Origin: Neoconidiobolus thromboides FSU 785
Taxonomy: Eukaryota; Entomophthoromycota; Entomophthoromycetes; Entomophthorales; Neoconidiobolaceae
NCBI GenBank assembly: GCA_025603075.1
Contig: MU626315.1
Coordinates: forward strand, 1 to 64,000
Reading direction: 5' to 3'
DNA: 64,000 nucleotides
Shown here: one piece after another, positions 18,773 through 31,206 of the stretch
How positions within the stretch are numbered: the first letter of the stretch is position 1
Layout: every line of letters begins with the position of its first letter
Made by a program: the position numbers and the translations under genes
The notes under the pieces: generated by a model
Seen by the model: the letters and a program-made list of their open reading frames with translations, nothing else
Told to the model about the DNA's origin: nothing
The model's database searches: none

Positions 18773-19631
18773 ATTAAATACTTAAATCAAAAAACTTGGA
18801 TATTCGATTAAAATTAACAAATAGAACTGTAGTTTTCACTAAAATTAAAGAATAATTGGACTAATTAATTTTCAAAAATTAATGCAATAAAAATTAAAGT
18901 GATGTTTCCCTAATAGTATTTATTTAAGACAATTATAGTAATAAAAATAAAATCAAAATGAAAAAATACTGGATATATAATTATCGATTTTATTCCATAA
19001 AAATTGGAATTCTCCATTTTAATTTTTAAAATATTTGATCTTTTTAATCCTTGCATTCATAAACATGTTATGTTATTTCTAATACAAATTTTGACGTTAT
19101 CAAATTTAACTGCTTACCTAAGGCTCATTTTTTACATTTTGTTTTAGTTTAATTTGACTTTCTATTAATTTAATTTAAAACTATCAGTATAGTAAATAAC
19201 ATAAAACTTACAGTTTTGAATAAGAAAGAATCAAATATAATAAAAAGATTATAGAAAGTTAAGGGATGTAAGTTCAATAGAAACTGATATCATAAAATGT
19301 GGTTAATAGAATTTAATTTAAATGGCTAAATGTCGGAGTTAACTTCTAAAAATATACATTTCAAGTATGATATAATTACGTTAAAATTTAATTCAATAAA
19401 ATTTAGAAAATTCAATGAACTAAGATTGATTTATGATTATATAAAAATATTTAGTAAATTAACATAAATAACAGTGAAATAAAAAGATATGGAACATTAA
19501 CTTTATATACAAATAAAACAGAACGATTATAATTAAACTTCTTTATATATTATTTGTAATAGTTATATTAGATTTTGCAACTTAGTTTTAAAACTCTTTT
19601 TTTTACAACGAGTTCGAGTTTAAATTATGAA
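18773..19631. other. Gene-free AT-rich stretch
   Basis: Downstream of the bZIP gene; no coding or repeat signal recognised. Confidence 0.35.
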
Positions 19632-20540
19632 TTATTTATATGTTGGTTTATACCATCTCCAGAAACCTTGACGATTTTGACTTCTCATCCATTTAAATCT
19701 TCTACCTGCCAATAGAGGGAATTGAACAATAGGACGTGGACATATACAAATGGGCGAAGTTGTTGGATTATTACAATTACAGCATATAAGGTCGCCCCCA
19801 TTTTTTTCACTTAATGATGAATTTAATTGCACCGTATCTAAATTTCCTGCTATATTATCAATTCCACCTTCATCTGGATTATTAAGTGAATCCGGTGCTT
19901 CAGGATCCATTAATTTTAATGGCAGTATTGAAGTAAATTTCATTCTATGAGATTTAAGATCAAATAAATTTGCCAAGTCAGATTCTAATAAATAGAATTA
20001 ATTTTTAAACAAAAAACTTATAATAGTAATACCAGATGATTGAACTAAAGAGTTTGATATTCCATCTTTAGGAGAAGAAGTTTGATGCGAATTAGACGAA
20101 TTCGAAGCTTTTAAAAGTTTACGAAGTCGACTATTTTCTTCTTCTATTTCATTTAGTCTTTCTTTTAAACACCCTATTTCTTTTTTACATACCTTTAAAG
20201 TGGCTTCAGTTGCTACAAGTATCTTTGCTTTAGTTTCTAAATCTTTAATGTGTTGATCTTTTCTTTGACGAAACGCTTTTTGCGCAGCTCGGTTTTGGGC
20301 TGCCCTTTTATTAACCATTTGTTTCTTTTTTTGATAACTTAGAGCTTCACTAGGCGCCATATGTGATAAATTACTATCATAAATCTGTTCATAATGTGGT
20401 TCCATACTTGGGTTTAACACGGTACTATTATATACCGATTGTGTGCCATTCCTTCTTTCATATTCCTCTAGAAATTTTCAATAAGATTTAGTTATAAATA
20501 TTAATATTAAGCTATTACCATGATTATTATAGTGATTCAT
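19632..20540 (-). CDS. Yap/AP-1-like bZIP transcription factor
   Basis: Exons 20540-20519, 20467-20033 and 19984-19632 on the minus strand (introns of 51 and 48 nt) give 269 residues. The basic region NKRAAQNRAAQKAFRQRK at about residues 60-77 has the N-x-x-A-(A/Q)-x-x-F-R signature of the fungal Yap/Pap1 subfamily, which binds TTACTAA-type sites. A leucine zipper follows to about residue 125 (heptads through LKERLNEIEEENSRLRKLLK). Near the C-terminus is a cluster of five Cys (LICCNCNN, then PICIC) that might serve as a redox switch as in Yap1/Pap1, although spacing differs. The tail KWMRSQNRQGFWRWYKPTYK is unusual. Likely a nuclear stress regulator; its precise orthologue is unclear. Confidence 0.85.
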
Positions 20541-21359
20541 AATAAAAAAAGATGTTTTTATATAAAATTTAAAAAGTGTACTAACAAAATTAGCCTTCAA
20601 AGTGATAACATATGAAATCATACCTACTTGCGACTTATCCATTGGGTTACTCCAATCAATGATTTATAATTGAATTGAGTATCGCTATATGGAATTTCAT
20701 AATAAATGGGGAAATCGTAGCCTAGTAGAATGATTAGCTAATCTATAAACTGCAAGTTAACAATTAGCTAAGGAATTCAATTATCACATCTAGTTAGATT
20801 GAACCAATTAAGTTAATTAAATTGAAATTCACTAATAAATTTGTTAAAATGTCGCACTTTAAGATTTCATTTAAGGATCCTATCCAGTCAAAAACGCACC
20901 TTATTAAATTTTAAAAATAGGATTTGTTATTCTATTTTATAACATAATTTTTAAAAAAATAGAAAACTTTAGCCAATGAAACATGAATAGATTATTAATT
21001 CATCTTTCTATTTTACATAATCCATTAACTATGAATTCATAATACTGAAAATATTCATACTAATGCTTTAAAAGTAAGCTTTGGCTTGAAAATTTTAGAT
21101 ATTTTCTCAAAAAACGGAAAAACTTGAAAAACTTTTCAATTAAACTCGGTCCTATTCCACCTCAATTTTGGTTAATTTTGTTATTTTAATTTTTAGCTAA
21201 TTTCTTTTTTAAGAAGTTTACACTCTTTTTTCTTACCTTTTTTTCAGTATTGTGCCTAAATCTTGAGTTAGTTGTTCTGACTATTATATCATCTTAAAAA
21301 TGCCTAAGTATTTGATTGATAGAGTTACATAGAGTTATAGAACTATTTAACTAACATAC
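20541..21359. other. Gene desert, first part
   Basis: Upstream of the bZIP gene. No intact gene recognised; the slightly less AT-rich part near 20610-20760 may include its 5' untranslated region. Confidence 0.35.
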
Positions 21360-21860
21360 TCTTTTTTTATTCAATATCTTCCATTTTATATAATTATAAA
21401 ACTGTTGTTTATTAATAAAACAAACTGTTCTATTAGTGTTTTAATTTCAAAAGCTAAAACTAAATAAGTATTTATAAGATTTTGACTCTATCGACTTCGT
21501 GAAAAAATATTAAGTCATACTAGGAGTTATTATAGGGACTTAAAACAAAAACTTATCTCAGTATTATTTCTATTTAGTTTTTTATACATTTAGAATTGTC
21601 CAAAGCTTCATTCCACTTGTAGTAAATCGCCTCTTATTTCACACGTGAGGATCACTATACAAAGTGGAACTTGAAGCTATAAAATAGAAGCTGACCAAAC
21701 CAAAAGTTGGTGCTACTAAGTTGGAATAATTTGTATTGTTTACACAGCCTTTCCTATTTTATTACGTCCTCTTATAGTCCTATAGCGATTATTATTAGGC
21801 TTTCCATATAAATCCCTTTATTCACAGTAGAAACATTTGAAAGCTTTGCTCATTGAAATT
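21360..21860 (-). pseudogene. Decayed retroelement-like coding relic
   Basis: A minus-strand frame starting near 21850 reads FKCFYC, then a basic stretch (RYRTIRGRNKIGK), followed by a hydrophobic segment with PLCIVILTCEIRGD near 21640. Later sections remain protein-like. Interruptions are mostly TAA/TAG with occasional TGA. A Cys-x2-Cys followed by a basic segment and a retropepsin-like hydrophobic stretch would fit the gag/protease region of an LTR retroelement, but conservation is too weak to name the family. Confidence 0.35.
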
Positions 21861-22967
21861 TATTTTTAAAGATAAGAGCTATTTGATGCTATTTAATTTA
21901 ATATAGTTATTTTATAGTTTTAAAAATATATTGCGGATATATTTTTTTACATAATAATCCAATGTTTGGTTTTTCATCAATTCGGTCAATATAATATAAC
22001 TATAGTAAGTTTACATTATAGTTGTTAAGTAAAAAAAATGATACAATTTAGAAATACTATCTATGATATGATAGTTGAATTTTGAAATTGCCAAGAGTCT
22101 CTCATTGTCAGTATTGTTTATTAGAAAATAAAGTAAAAATTAGCTATTAAAAGTAACCTTGTTTTCCATAAAAAGTAACAACTTTTTTTCTACGCTGCTA
22201 ACAATAAGTCATGTTAATTATTAGATTTCTTTTATACAAAATATTATAGTACTTTACAGTTTTTAGTTTGAGTATATTTTATCATTACAGCTCGTCTAGT
22301 TATAAATTTCAAAGGATGTACAAATGTTAGATTCGATCTACAAACTAATAAAATATTATCGATATACCTATTTTCCGCTTCTATAACATATATTTTGTTC
22401 CATCTGAGTCTTTTGAATAAAAATCATATCCCTCTTCTGTGTTTTTAAATATTACAAATTAGTATTTATTATGGCTTAAAAATCTGGTTGAACTTTAAAT
22501 TGAATAAACAAACTTAGGTATTAGAACATTAAAACAATGGAATGATGACTATGATCAAGGATAGTTTATAATTTTTTTAAAGCTCTAGCTTATTGAAGAC
22601 TTTGTATAGAAACAATTCAGATATAGTACATAACCTTTTTGTTAATATTAAGCTAAATTAATTATACCCTATTGCAGATTGTATAGCATTTTATTATATA
22701 GTTATACTATAATATTTAATCAAATATAAAAATTTAGAGTAGATGAATCTGAATTTACTATAACAGTATAATAATATAGTTTATTAAAATTTTCAACTTA
22801 TATAGTAAAGTGTCTCTTTAACTTAGTAGATAATGTATGGAGTTTTGTTTTTTATAATAAAATGCTATTTATAAAAAAAGAAACAGGGAAATAATCACCA
22901 ATTAAAAATTGATAAAATAGCTGTACTTGTAAGTATAATAATACTTTAAATTGATTTTATAATAGTA
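21861..22967. other. Gene desert, second part
   Basis: AT-rich sequence with no recognised gene, repeat or RNA. Confidence 0.35.
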
Positions 22968-23072
22968 TTTGGGAGTGTCTTTTTTAACTTCATTATTTCT
23001 TCCATTTTTTAAGCGCTATCTAAACGGAAAATTTGCTAACAAAATTCTTAAATACAAAAATACATCCCCATT
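22968..23072 (+). mobile_element. MITE copy 8 (plus)
   Basis: Left end TTTGGGAGTGTC, interior CTTCATTATTTCTTCC and AAGCGCTATCTAAACGG, right end AATACATCCCCATTT. Confidence 0.75.
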
Positions 23073-23460
23073 TACTAGAATGATTTCAGTAGCTTTTTAA
23101 GAACCTTTATTTGTTATAGTAGAATTCCTCCAACTTAAAAAATTAAAAATCTAATTGAAACTAAGAAAGAATTTTGAAAACAATCTAATTATACACTAAA
23201 ATCAATTATTAACAACCTTAGGATTTTATTACATTTTAATAATGATAAGTAATAGGAACATTTTGAAAGCAAGTCAAAGTATTCACAATAATTTGATGTA
23301 TATGCATATATTGTTTTATTGCTTTTACAACAATTAATCCCTTATAATATTTTCTATACTATTTATGTTTGTATTATAGCATATAAATCCAAGACGGGAA
23401 GTTTATCTCTCACCTCTGGCTATTTTTATTATAAGATTAGACTAATTTTCTAAAAAAACA

Positions 23461-23564
23461 CCCCTAAGTGTTTTTTTTGGGTTTATCACTTTTTCCATCT
23501 TTTGAGCATTATTTGAGCGGAAAAATTATTAATAAAATTATTAAACAAAAATACATTCCCATTT
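23461..23564 (+). mobile_element. MITE copy 9 (plus)
   Basis: Decayed left end, then TTTTTCCATCTTTTGAGCA, TTATTTGAGCGGAAAAATTA and the right end ATACATTCCCATTTG. Confidence 0.7.
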
Positions 23565-24765
23565 GTGAAAAAATAAAGACAATAAATAGAAAAATAAAAA
23601 GTTAGTATAATAGCAAGGGTTTAGTTTAAGATTTTCAATAGAATTGATGTACAAAATAGAAAGTGGAGCATGTATATGTTAGATAGATAGCCCATAAGTT
23701 TTAATTCTGCGACGAATTAATTTAGGTGGCACTTTGATTGATATAGTTTTATTTTATAAGTAATAAAAATAAGCTTTGATCTTTTCTAAGACTAACATAA
23801 TGATACAAAACCCTGTTTAATGTTAGAGATAAAAGTAAGCTGCCTATAAAACGTAATTTGTTAATTTTTGAATATTATCAACCTAAACTACCTTGATCAA
23901 ATCATTTATTAATTACTCAAGCATTTGTTTTCAAAGCTAAATTATAATTTCAAGCTCTATTTTTAACTTAAATAATATAAAAATAGAAAGAATTGAAGCA
24001 CATTTTATTTTTAATTTTAATGACACTCAAAATTAATTTTATAAAACATATCTAATTTCAGGGATGTTTTAGCAAAGGAGGGATATGTAATAATAAAATA
24101 TTGATATTGTATTTGAATGTCAGAGTCATTTAATTTATATTTTATATTTCATATAATAAACTTTAGTTAATAATCATTCTAACCTTAAAATAATATAATA
24201 TAAGCACATTGAATTAGATAAAATATAAATTTATCTATCTTAATTGGGATAAGTTTAAATGTAAAGTTTCAGCTTTCTAAATTAAGATCAAATGTCGATA
24301 ACTTAGTAATGTTTCAAATACTACTAATAACTATAATCAAAGTAAATAATCTAACAGTAGTGAAAATAGAATAAAGTATATATATATGAAACTACAATAC
24401 TGAAAATTTTAGCCTTTAATCCGTAATTGTTAACACAATAAATAAAAGAATAGTAGCTTGAAGTATCAATTTTTCCGTTTACTTGAATAATTTAACAAAT
24501 TCCCATGATACTTTGAAAGCTTAATGATTGGCCGATTACATTCAGTATGAAAATTGACTCTATCAAAAACTCCATCTACCATCCAGCCTAAAGTAACTTA
24601 ATTGGCTGATTTAGGACAAAGCAGACATAAACAAGTGATGATTCGTTTCTACAAAGTTTAAGGCTCAATCAAAGCTTTTAAAAAAAGCCAACTAATTTCT
24701 CTTCACCAATATTAACTAATATAAACCCAAATTCAATATTGTAAATATTAACCGTTTATCTGGCT
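23565..24765. other. Gene desert, third part
   Basis: Nothing recognised. The last 300 bp, with less extreme base composition, are the probable promoter and 5' leader of the kinase gene. Confidence 0.35.
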
Positions 24766-27700
24766 ATGTCTTTGACAGCTTTGAATAATCAAAGACAATT
24801 GATAAGCAATAATCAACCCTTACCGGTAAAAAATAGATCTCAAACTTATAATCCTTCAAAAAGTGGTACTACAACCAAAATTAATTCTCATTCCCAAGCT
24901 AGTGGTAATCCAGCTTCAAAGGCAAGTACGCCTTTATTGGTGCCAAAGCAAGCGATGCAGCCAGCACTTATCAAACATCAGAAATCTAACTCAATGTCTT
25001 CGGTTTCAAATACCCAGGTCAACGCGTATCGTAGTGGTGACAAGATGCAGAAAAACACGGTAGCTAATGGCTTGCAGGGTATGGACAGTAAATTTCTTTT
25101 ATACTAAAGAATGATAATTGATTAAGATTATATTAGATGGTAAAAAAGCCTTACAAGGTACCCCAAAGCAGTGGGATCTTGTGTCGTACCCACCAATTAC
25201 TTCAAAAAAAGTAGAAGGGATCAAAAAGTTAACAAGAGAAACTCAAGTTCAAGGCCAAGTAAAAGCTAGCTATAGAAGTTCTACTCAGTAAACTATTTTT
25301 AATTTTTTTTAGCTTAGTATTAATTATTAGTTCAAGCCATCTGAAAAGTAATAGCGATACCTCTATTAATGGATTTAAGCCTGATCCTCTGGTTGCTCGT
25401 AACTTGGCTTCAGTTAAGCCTTTGAAATCAGTTTCTTCTCGTGTTCAAATGCAGTCTTCGGCTATTACTTTGGAAAGTATTATTTTTACCTTTATAATTA
25501 TTTGTATTAAGATTTTTATAGAAAAGAAAATCGAGTCAAATTTAATTAAAAATAGTAATCTCATTATAAATTATTTCTGTTACAGTCTAAATTATTTGCT
25601 TTAGAAAAACCTATTCCACAGGTAAATGGTATGAGTATATCGCAAGCAGAATCTGTAATTAGAGCTAGTAAGTTGTCTATCCATAGTAATAAAGTAAATT
25701 AATTAATTTCCCAGAAAAATCACTACAACCAGTGCATACTATTGGTACTATACAAACAATGAATGGTGGTGAACCTTTAAAAAAACAATACAGTTCAAGT
25801 TCACAAAATCTTAAACTGTCAAGTAGTGGAAAACCGCTTACCTCAGTGTCAAGGTCTGCAATTAAAAGTACAGCAATTGACCTAAAAACTATAAAGCCTA
25901 GAACAGGGGCAGTAAATGGGGTATCTTCTGTTAAGAAAAGTACAACGATGGCAACTTCATTGAGTTCGAACGGACTAAAACCAAAGATTGAAAATGATAA
26001 AGGAACCATGAGGAATACAATCTCAAATAAAGCAGTGCCTACTAAGCTTTTGAGTCAAAACAAATCAGCTTCTGCTAGTTCATCTAGTTTGTACTCAAAG
26101 CCTGCTTCCGTTGCATTAACTAAAACTACTTCTTCTATTATGACTAAAAAAACTAGCTCAACAATTCAACCAGTCAAGCGATCAGAACCATTAATACGTA
26201 AAAAAGAAACTAAAGTAGCTACGGATACTAAAGATACTCTTAAACCTAAAACATATTCTGATTTGAAAGCCAGAAGTTCTAACACCATTCCCCTTAAAAA
26301 CCCCTCTGCCTCAAATTTACAACTTAAGGTATTCATTATTATCTAACTATTATGATTAATTAATTTGTTAATTATGTTTTAGGCTTCAAGTACCACTGCT
26401 ATTAGCAAACCAAACACTTTAAATGTTACTGGAGTGAAAGTAGGGGTGTCAAGTTCATCAGTCAAAAAGACGCCTATTAATTCAAAGTTAGGTAGCACTA
26501 GTTCTCCCAGAACCATCGGTATAAGAATTGGCAGCACAGCTAACAAAGCTAGTCCATTAGTTAATGGTACTAAAAATGTACAAATGATGAATATGAGCAT
26601 TAAATCCAGCGCTTCTAAAATTCAACTTAAACAACATTCTTCTCTCCTTGAACATAAATCTTCTTCAAAAACCCTGAGATCTCAGTCTTATACTGCTGGT
26701 TCCTATTTCTCAGAACGTGCTCCTTCCTCCATCTCAACATCTTCTAATTATTCTACTCAACCTATGGGACCTTATGGTAAGCACCTATTTTATAAATTGT
26801 GACTATAATTTAACTTTATTTCAGAGGTCCTCAATTCCTTCCGCCACCTACTTACGTTTGAGGAACAAACTGAGATTATTTCTTACCCAAAAATCTTTTA
26901 CTTTGGTGCTAAATGTAAAAAGAAGGATTTAAACGCTTCATTTAAAAGTAAAATCATTTTTGGTTATTTAGTAGTAATGATACTAATTGTTATTTTATTA
27001 GGCTTTAATACTAAAGATGGAGATTATATTTATACTTTACACGATCATTTAGCTTATCGCTATGAGATTTTAAAATCGCTTGGTAAGGGTTCTTTTGGTC
27101 AAGTGATAAAAGCTTACGATTATAAGTCTGGACAAGAAGTGGCAATTAAAATTATACGTAGCACCGAAAGGTTCCATCGTCAAGCATTGACTGAAATATC
27201 GATTTTAGAATCGATTACACGATGGGATAAGGATGGCTTAAGTAACGTGATCCACATTAAAGAACAATTTAGTTTTAGAGATCATCTGTGCATTGTTACT
27301 GAATTATACGGGATGAATCTTTATGAACATATTAAAGCACATAAGTTTAAAGGATTCAATCCTTCAATTGTAAGAGGTTATGCAATTCAAATGTTGATGT
27401 GTTTAAAGATGCTCAAAGAGCATAACATCATCCACTGTGATTTAAAACCAGAAAATGTATTGATTTCAGATCGAGCAGGTAAAAAACTTAAAGTGATTGA
27501 TTTCGGATCGAGTTGTTTTGTATCTCAACGTATTTACACTTATATTCAATCTCGCTTTTATCGATCGCCTGAAGTTATTTTAGAACACAGTTATGATTGT
27601 GCAATCGATATGTGGAGTTTTGGTTGTATTTTAGTAGAACTTACCACTGGTTATCCCATCTTCCCTGGGGAATCGGAAAATGAACAGATGGCTTTAATAA

Positions 27701-28254
27701 TTGAGTGTTGTGGAACACCGCCTTCTAGTATGCTTTCAGGATGTAAAAGAAGATATTCCTTCTTTGGTAATCATTTGTTTTAATATCAAATGTTTCAGTA
27801 TTAACGTTTCCATTTTATAGACTCCAATAATCAACCGCGCCCTTCTTTAGCACTAAAATATAATATCAAACCATTTGGTAAACCACTAAGCGATATTTTA
27901 CCAAACGCAGATCCAGCGTTTTTAGACTTTTTGATTGGCTGTTTACAGATCGATCCGAAAGGAAGGTTGCCTGTTGAAATTGCTTTGGAACACCCTTACA
28001 TCACTGGGGGTCCTGGTACTACTCTCCCTATTGAATTACCACCTTATACATTTACAGAAAATACAGAAAAGGCAATCAAACTTCAAGGTATTGAAGAAGA
28101 TGAGAGGGATAGCCCTTCGCCAAGTGAAATGTCAGAGACGCGTAAAGCATATGTCGAGAGTTATTTGAAAGAAAGGGTGAATTTTGATGGCACGAGTTAT
28201 AAAGAGTGTAAAAGTAAATTTGAAGAAGAAAATGGGTTGAACTATCCTTATTAA
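24766..28254 (+). CDS. pom1: DYRK-family protein kinase, Pom1-like
   Basis: Nine exons: 24766-25087, 25137-25287, 25331-25476, 25605-25667, 25715-26328, 26383-26776, 26825-26947, 27002-27766, 27821-28254, giving 1003 residues (fission yeast Pom1 is of similar size). Residues 1-560 are Ser/Lys/Thr-rich and disordered. The DYRK-homology box lies in exon 7 (LLTFEEQTEIISYPKIFYF). The kinase domain follows at about 625-917: glycine loop LGKGSFGQV, VAIK lysine, HCDLKPEN catalytic loop, DFGSSC, and the autophosphorylated YTY activation loop with SRFYRSPEV. HCD in place of HRD and the Y-x-Y loop are diagnostic of DYRK kinases; the homology box makes it class 2. In fission yeast Pom1 forms cortical gradients that position division and time mitosis. 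Introns 3 (128 nt) and 2 are the least certain junctions; all phases agree. Confidence 0.9.
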
Positions 28255-28693
28255 TAAGAAGCTTTAAAAAAAGAAGTCTGATCTTAAAAATTTTTGCTAA
28301 AATGTAATTTTATTGGCTTTGGATGGGTTAATAGAACCTTTGACCTGGATCTTTTTTGTCCATAAAAAATAAGGTTTTAATTAGTTAAATTATAATTTAT
28401 TATGATATCCATTTTTAAATTTTATTGGCATTTAGCTACTTCTTTTTGAACTTTTCATCATACTTAAATCTAAAACAACCTTTATTGTTTATATAAAATC
28501 ATCAAAATAAAAGTCTTACTAAAAATATTAAGCTTTAAATTAAAAAAATAAACTGTTTAATCATATTTAATTCTTTTTTACACAAAATCTTAACAAAACT
28601 TAAAAATCCTTTTTCATATAACAAAACCAAAACTTATTTTACTAAACCAAGAACAGCAATATATATTTTCATACCACCATTTAATTCATCACT
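28255..28693. other. Convergent intergenic region
   Basis: Between the kinase gene and the oppositely oriented Zn2Cys6 gene; probably the two 3' ends, with no other signal. Confidence 0.4.
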
Positions 28694-30490
28694 TTACTCT
28701 AAAATAGGTATCGGTGCCGCAAACAAATCCATCAACTCTTTAGATCTCTGGTGATCAATTAGTATCCCAAAATAAAAATTAACACTTCTAATATTAGTAA
28801 TACAACTACGTTCCGATCCAAAGTGACCCAACTCCGAATCTTCTATCTTTGTAAACTTAGCAAAGGTCGAGTGTACTGCAAACGACAGAATGACACTATT
28901 CATCTTAAGCAATGGGCCAAACTTAAAAAAATCCCCTTTCATCGATTCAGCTAAAAAAGTGATTGAACAAGCGGACAAAAACATTTGTTTTCGTAAATTG
29001 GGCATGATTAATTTACTAATGGCAGGGGCTATAAGGTATGCTTTTAAATATAAATAAATTTGAGCAACATGGTAAAATAAATGAAAGAGCAATAAAGAAT
29101 AGATAGAAAATAGATGCTTGTTAGATAATTCAAATTGTTTAAGTACATTAGCACACACAAGTTCAAGTTGTTTTTCAAACCTTGATATAAAACTTTCAAG
29201 CTCGCATGATGTGTTATGAAATTTCGCACTTCCACTATGGATGCTTTCAATGATCTCACATATTTTTACTGAAGCTAAGAAGCAGACTTGACAAAATGAA
29301 GAACCTGGAAAAGACTCCATAGGTGCAATAGTAGTTAAATTTAAATACGTATCCATGTCAAGATAAGGTCTTAATTTGCTTAAATTAAACCCTCTACCAC
29401 GGGTAAGGTTACATATTTTATCTTGCATATAACAGCATCGTAATAAATTCAATGCTTCAGAACGTTTTTCACCTTCAAGTGACAGTTGGTTGAAATCATT
29501 TAAACCCAAGTTTTGTATCATGTTATATTGTATTGCATTCAACTTTTCAACCAAAGAACATTCTCCATTGTAAAGCAATAAAATAGCTTGAAGTGAAGCT
29601 ATGGTTGGGTTAGCTATGTTTTCGTCCATAAGTGCGAGTGCTTTTTGATGAAAGTGTTTGGATAGTTCAAATCTACAGCCATTGAAATACATAGGTAGTG
29701 AAGCAAGGTAAGGGCTAGCAACAAAATAAATGGCATTAAGCAACATAGGGTTGATATAGCTGTTTGGATTACTTAAAGTCTTAAAAAATAGGTTTCTAGA
29801 AATTAAAGGGAAAAAAGAGTTAACTTGATTAAAGTAAACATTAATAAGGTGCAAGCTTTGTGCTCTCGAAATTTCAAAATCGAATTTTGTTCTCGTGAGA
29901 TATGTTGGGATATAGTCAAGTCCATTTAGTATTACTTTACAGTCCTGGCATGAGTTTTGTTCACAGCAAGTATTGATGGTGTACGTGTTATATAGTTTAC
30001 TTTTCCCTATATTGAATTTACTTGTGGCTTGGTTGAAGATCCATTTATCCAAATCATGGACCATACTCTCCATATTAGGGCCTACAATATCCACTATTTG
30101 TAGCAAAGGAAAATAGTTACTACGGACGGGACTGGAGTCCGCTAAGGAGGATAATGGAGAAAATCTTGTTGAGTTTGGGCTGGGATCCTTACTTGAGTCA
30201 GGAGAGTCAGGAGAGTCAGTTTTCAAAGTAAATTTGATATTATAAGGTTTTTTATTCTTTTCAACTTTTACTTTTTTCTGGGTTTTAATTTTAAACATGT
30301 GGATATTAGAAGAAGCTGAATCATAAAATCTCTTTAACTCATTACATAAAATTAACTTTTTAGAATAGCTACATAGTACTTTCTTTTTAATACATGAAGA
30401 ACAAATCGTTTCTCTATCACATTTCGTTTTGCTCTTTCGACATGGGTCGCATGCCACTAAAAATTTGCTTTTATAATCTACTTTATCCAT
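28694..30490 (-). CDS. Zn2Cys6 fungal transcription factor
   Basis: 598 residues, intronless. The N-terminal binuclear cluster at about residues 14-41 has the exact C-x2-C-x6-C-x5-C-x2-C-x6-C spacing (ACDPCRKSKTKC, then CSSCIKKKVLC). From about residue 210 the sequence fits the middle homology region of fungal-specific factors (VNSFFPLISRNLFFKTL, then NAIYFVASPYLASLP). The linker after the cluster is basic and has no obvious coiled coil, so DNA site geometry cannot be predicted. The regulated pathway is unknown; neighbours do not suggest one. Confidence 0.9.
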   Translation of the reverse strand: MDKVDYKSKFLVACDPCRKSKTKCDRETICSSCIKKKVLCSYSKKLILCNELKRFYDSASSNIHMFKIKTQKKVKVEKNKKPYNIKFTLKTDSPDSPDSSKDPSPNSTRFSPLSSLADSSPVRSNYFPLLQIVDIVGPNMESMVHDLDKWIFNQATSKFNIGKSKLYNTYTINTCCEQNSCQDCKVILNGLDYIPTYLTRTKFDFEISRAQSLHLINVYFNQVNSFFPLISRNLFFKTLSNPNSYINPMLLNAIYFVASPYLASLPMYFNGCRFELSKHFHQKALALMDENIANPTIASLQAILLLYNGECSLVEKLNAIQYNMIQNLGLNDFNQLSLEGEKRSEALNLLRCCYMQDKICNLTRGRGFNLSKLRPYLDMDTYLNLTTIAPMESFPGSSFCQVCFLASVKICEIIESIHSGSAKFHNTSCELESFISRFEKQLELVCANVLKQFELSNKHLFSIYSLLLFHLFYHVAQIYLYLKAYLIAPAISKLIMPNLRKQMFLSACSITFLAESMKGDFFKFGPLLKMNSVILSFAVHSTFAKFTKIEDSELGHFGSERSCITNIRSVNFYFGILIDHQRSKELMDLFAAPIPILE

Positions 30491-31206
30491 GATTGATATT
30501 ATGAATGGAACTTTTGTTAGTTTAAGGAAAATTTAAAAAAGTGATTGTTGATGAAATAGAATTAAAGTTCATAAATAAGCTTCTAAAAAAAGAAACAGGG
30601 GGACCAATACGATTGAGTTGATCGAGTTCTTTAATCAATTATTTGATAGGCTTAGCTAAGCGAAATTATTATTAATAAGGTTTATTATTTTATGAAGATA
30701 TCAATTTTAAATATGTAATGATAATAATTATGATAAGTATAAATATATTTAGTGTGGCCCAATTTTATTTACTTTTGACATGTTGACTGTTTAGAACTGA
30801 TGGATATCTTAAATTAAAACTACAAATTCTTTTATTTTTGAAATTACATATCAGTGTTGATTTGTATTTAAAAATGAGCTAATTATTACAACTTTGTTTT
30901 ACACCTTAAACTAATTACCAGCATAACTTATAAATTTAATTGATTTGGTGTTCTTGTTGAGTTTAAATTTTTAGTTTAAATATTAACTAAATTCATTATC
31001 ATAATTTTGTGATGTTATACATAGCTCAGTTATTCTTCATTCTGATTAATTTACAATTCATATATATTTTATTATCATTAAAATCAATATTTGCTTATAA
31101 TACACAATTTCAAATATACATTAATATAGCTATTTATTTTTCTGTATTCAATACATATAATACAAACCATGGAATTAAGAGTAGACTCAGAATTATGTTC
31201 ACCCAA
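30491..31206. other. Gene-free AT-rich stretch
   Basis: Between the starts of the Zn2Cys6 gene and the 3' end of the Atf1-like gene. The frame at 31009-31242 has no conserved feature. Confidence 0.35.
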
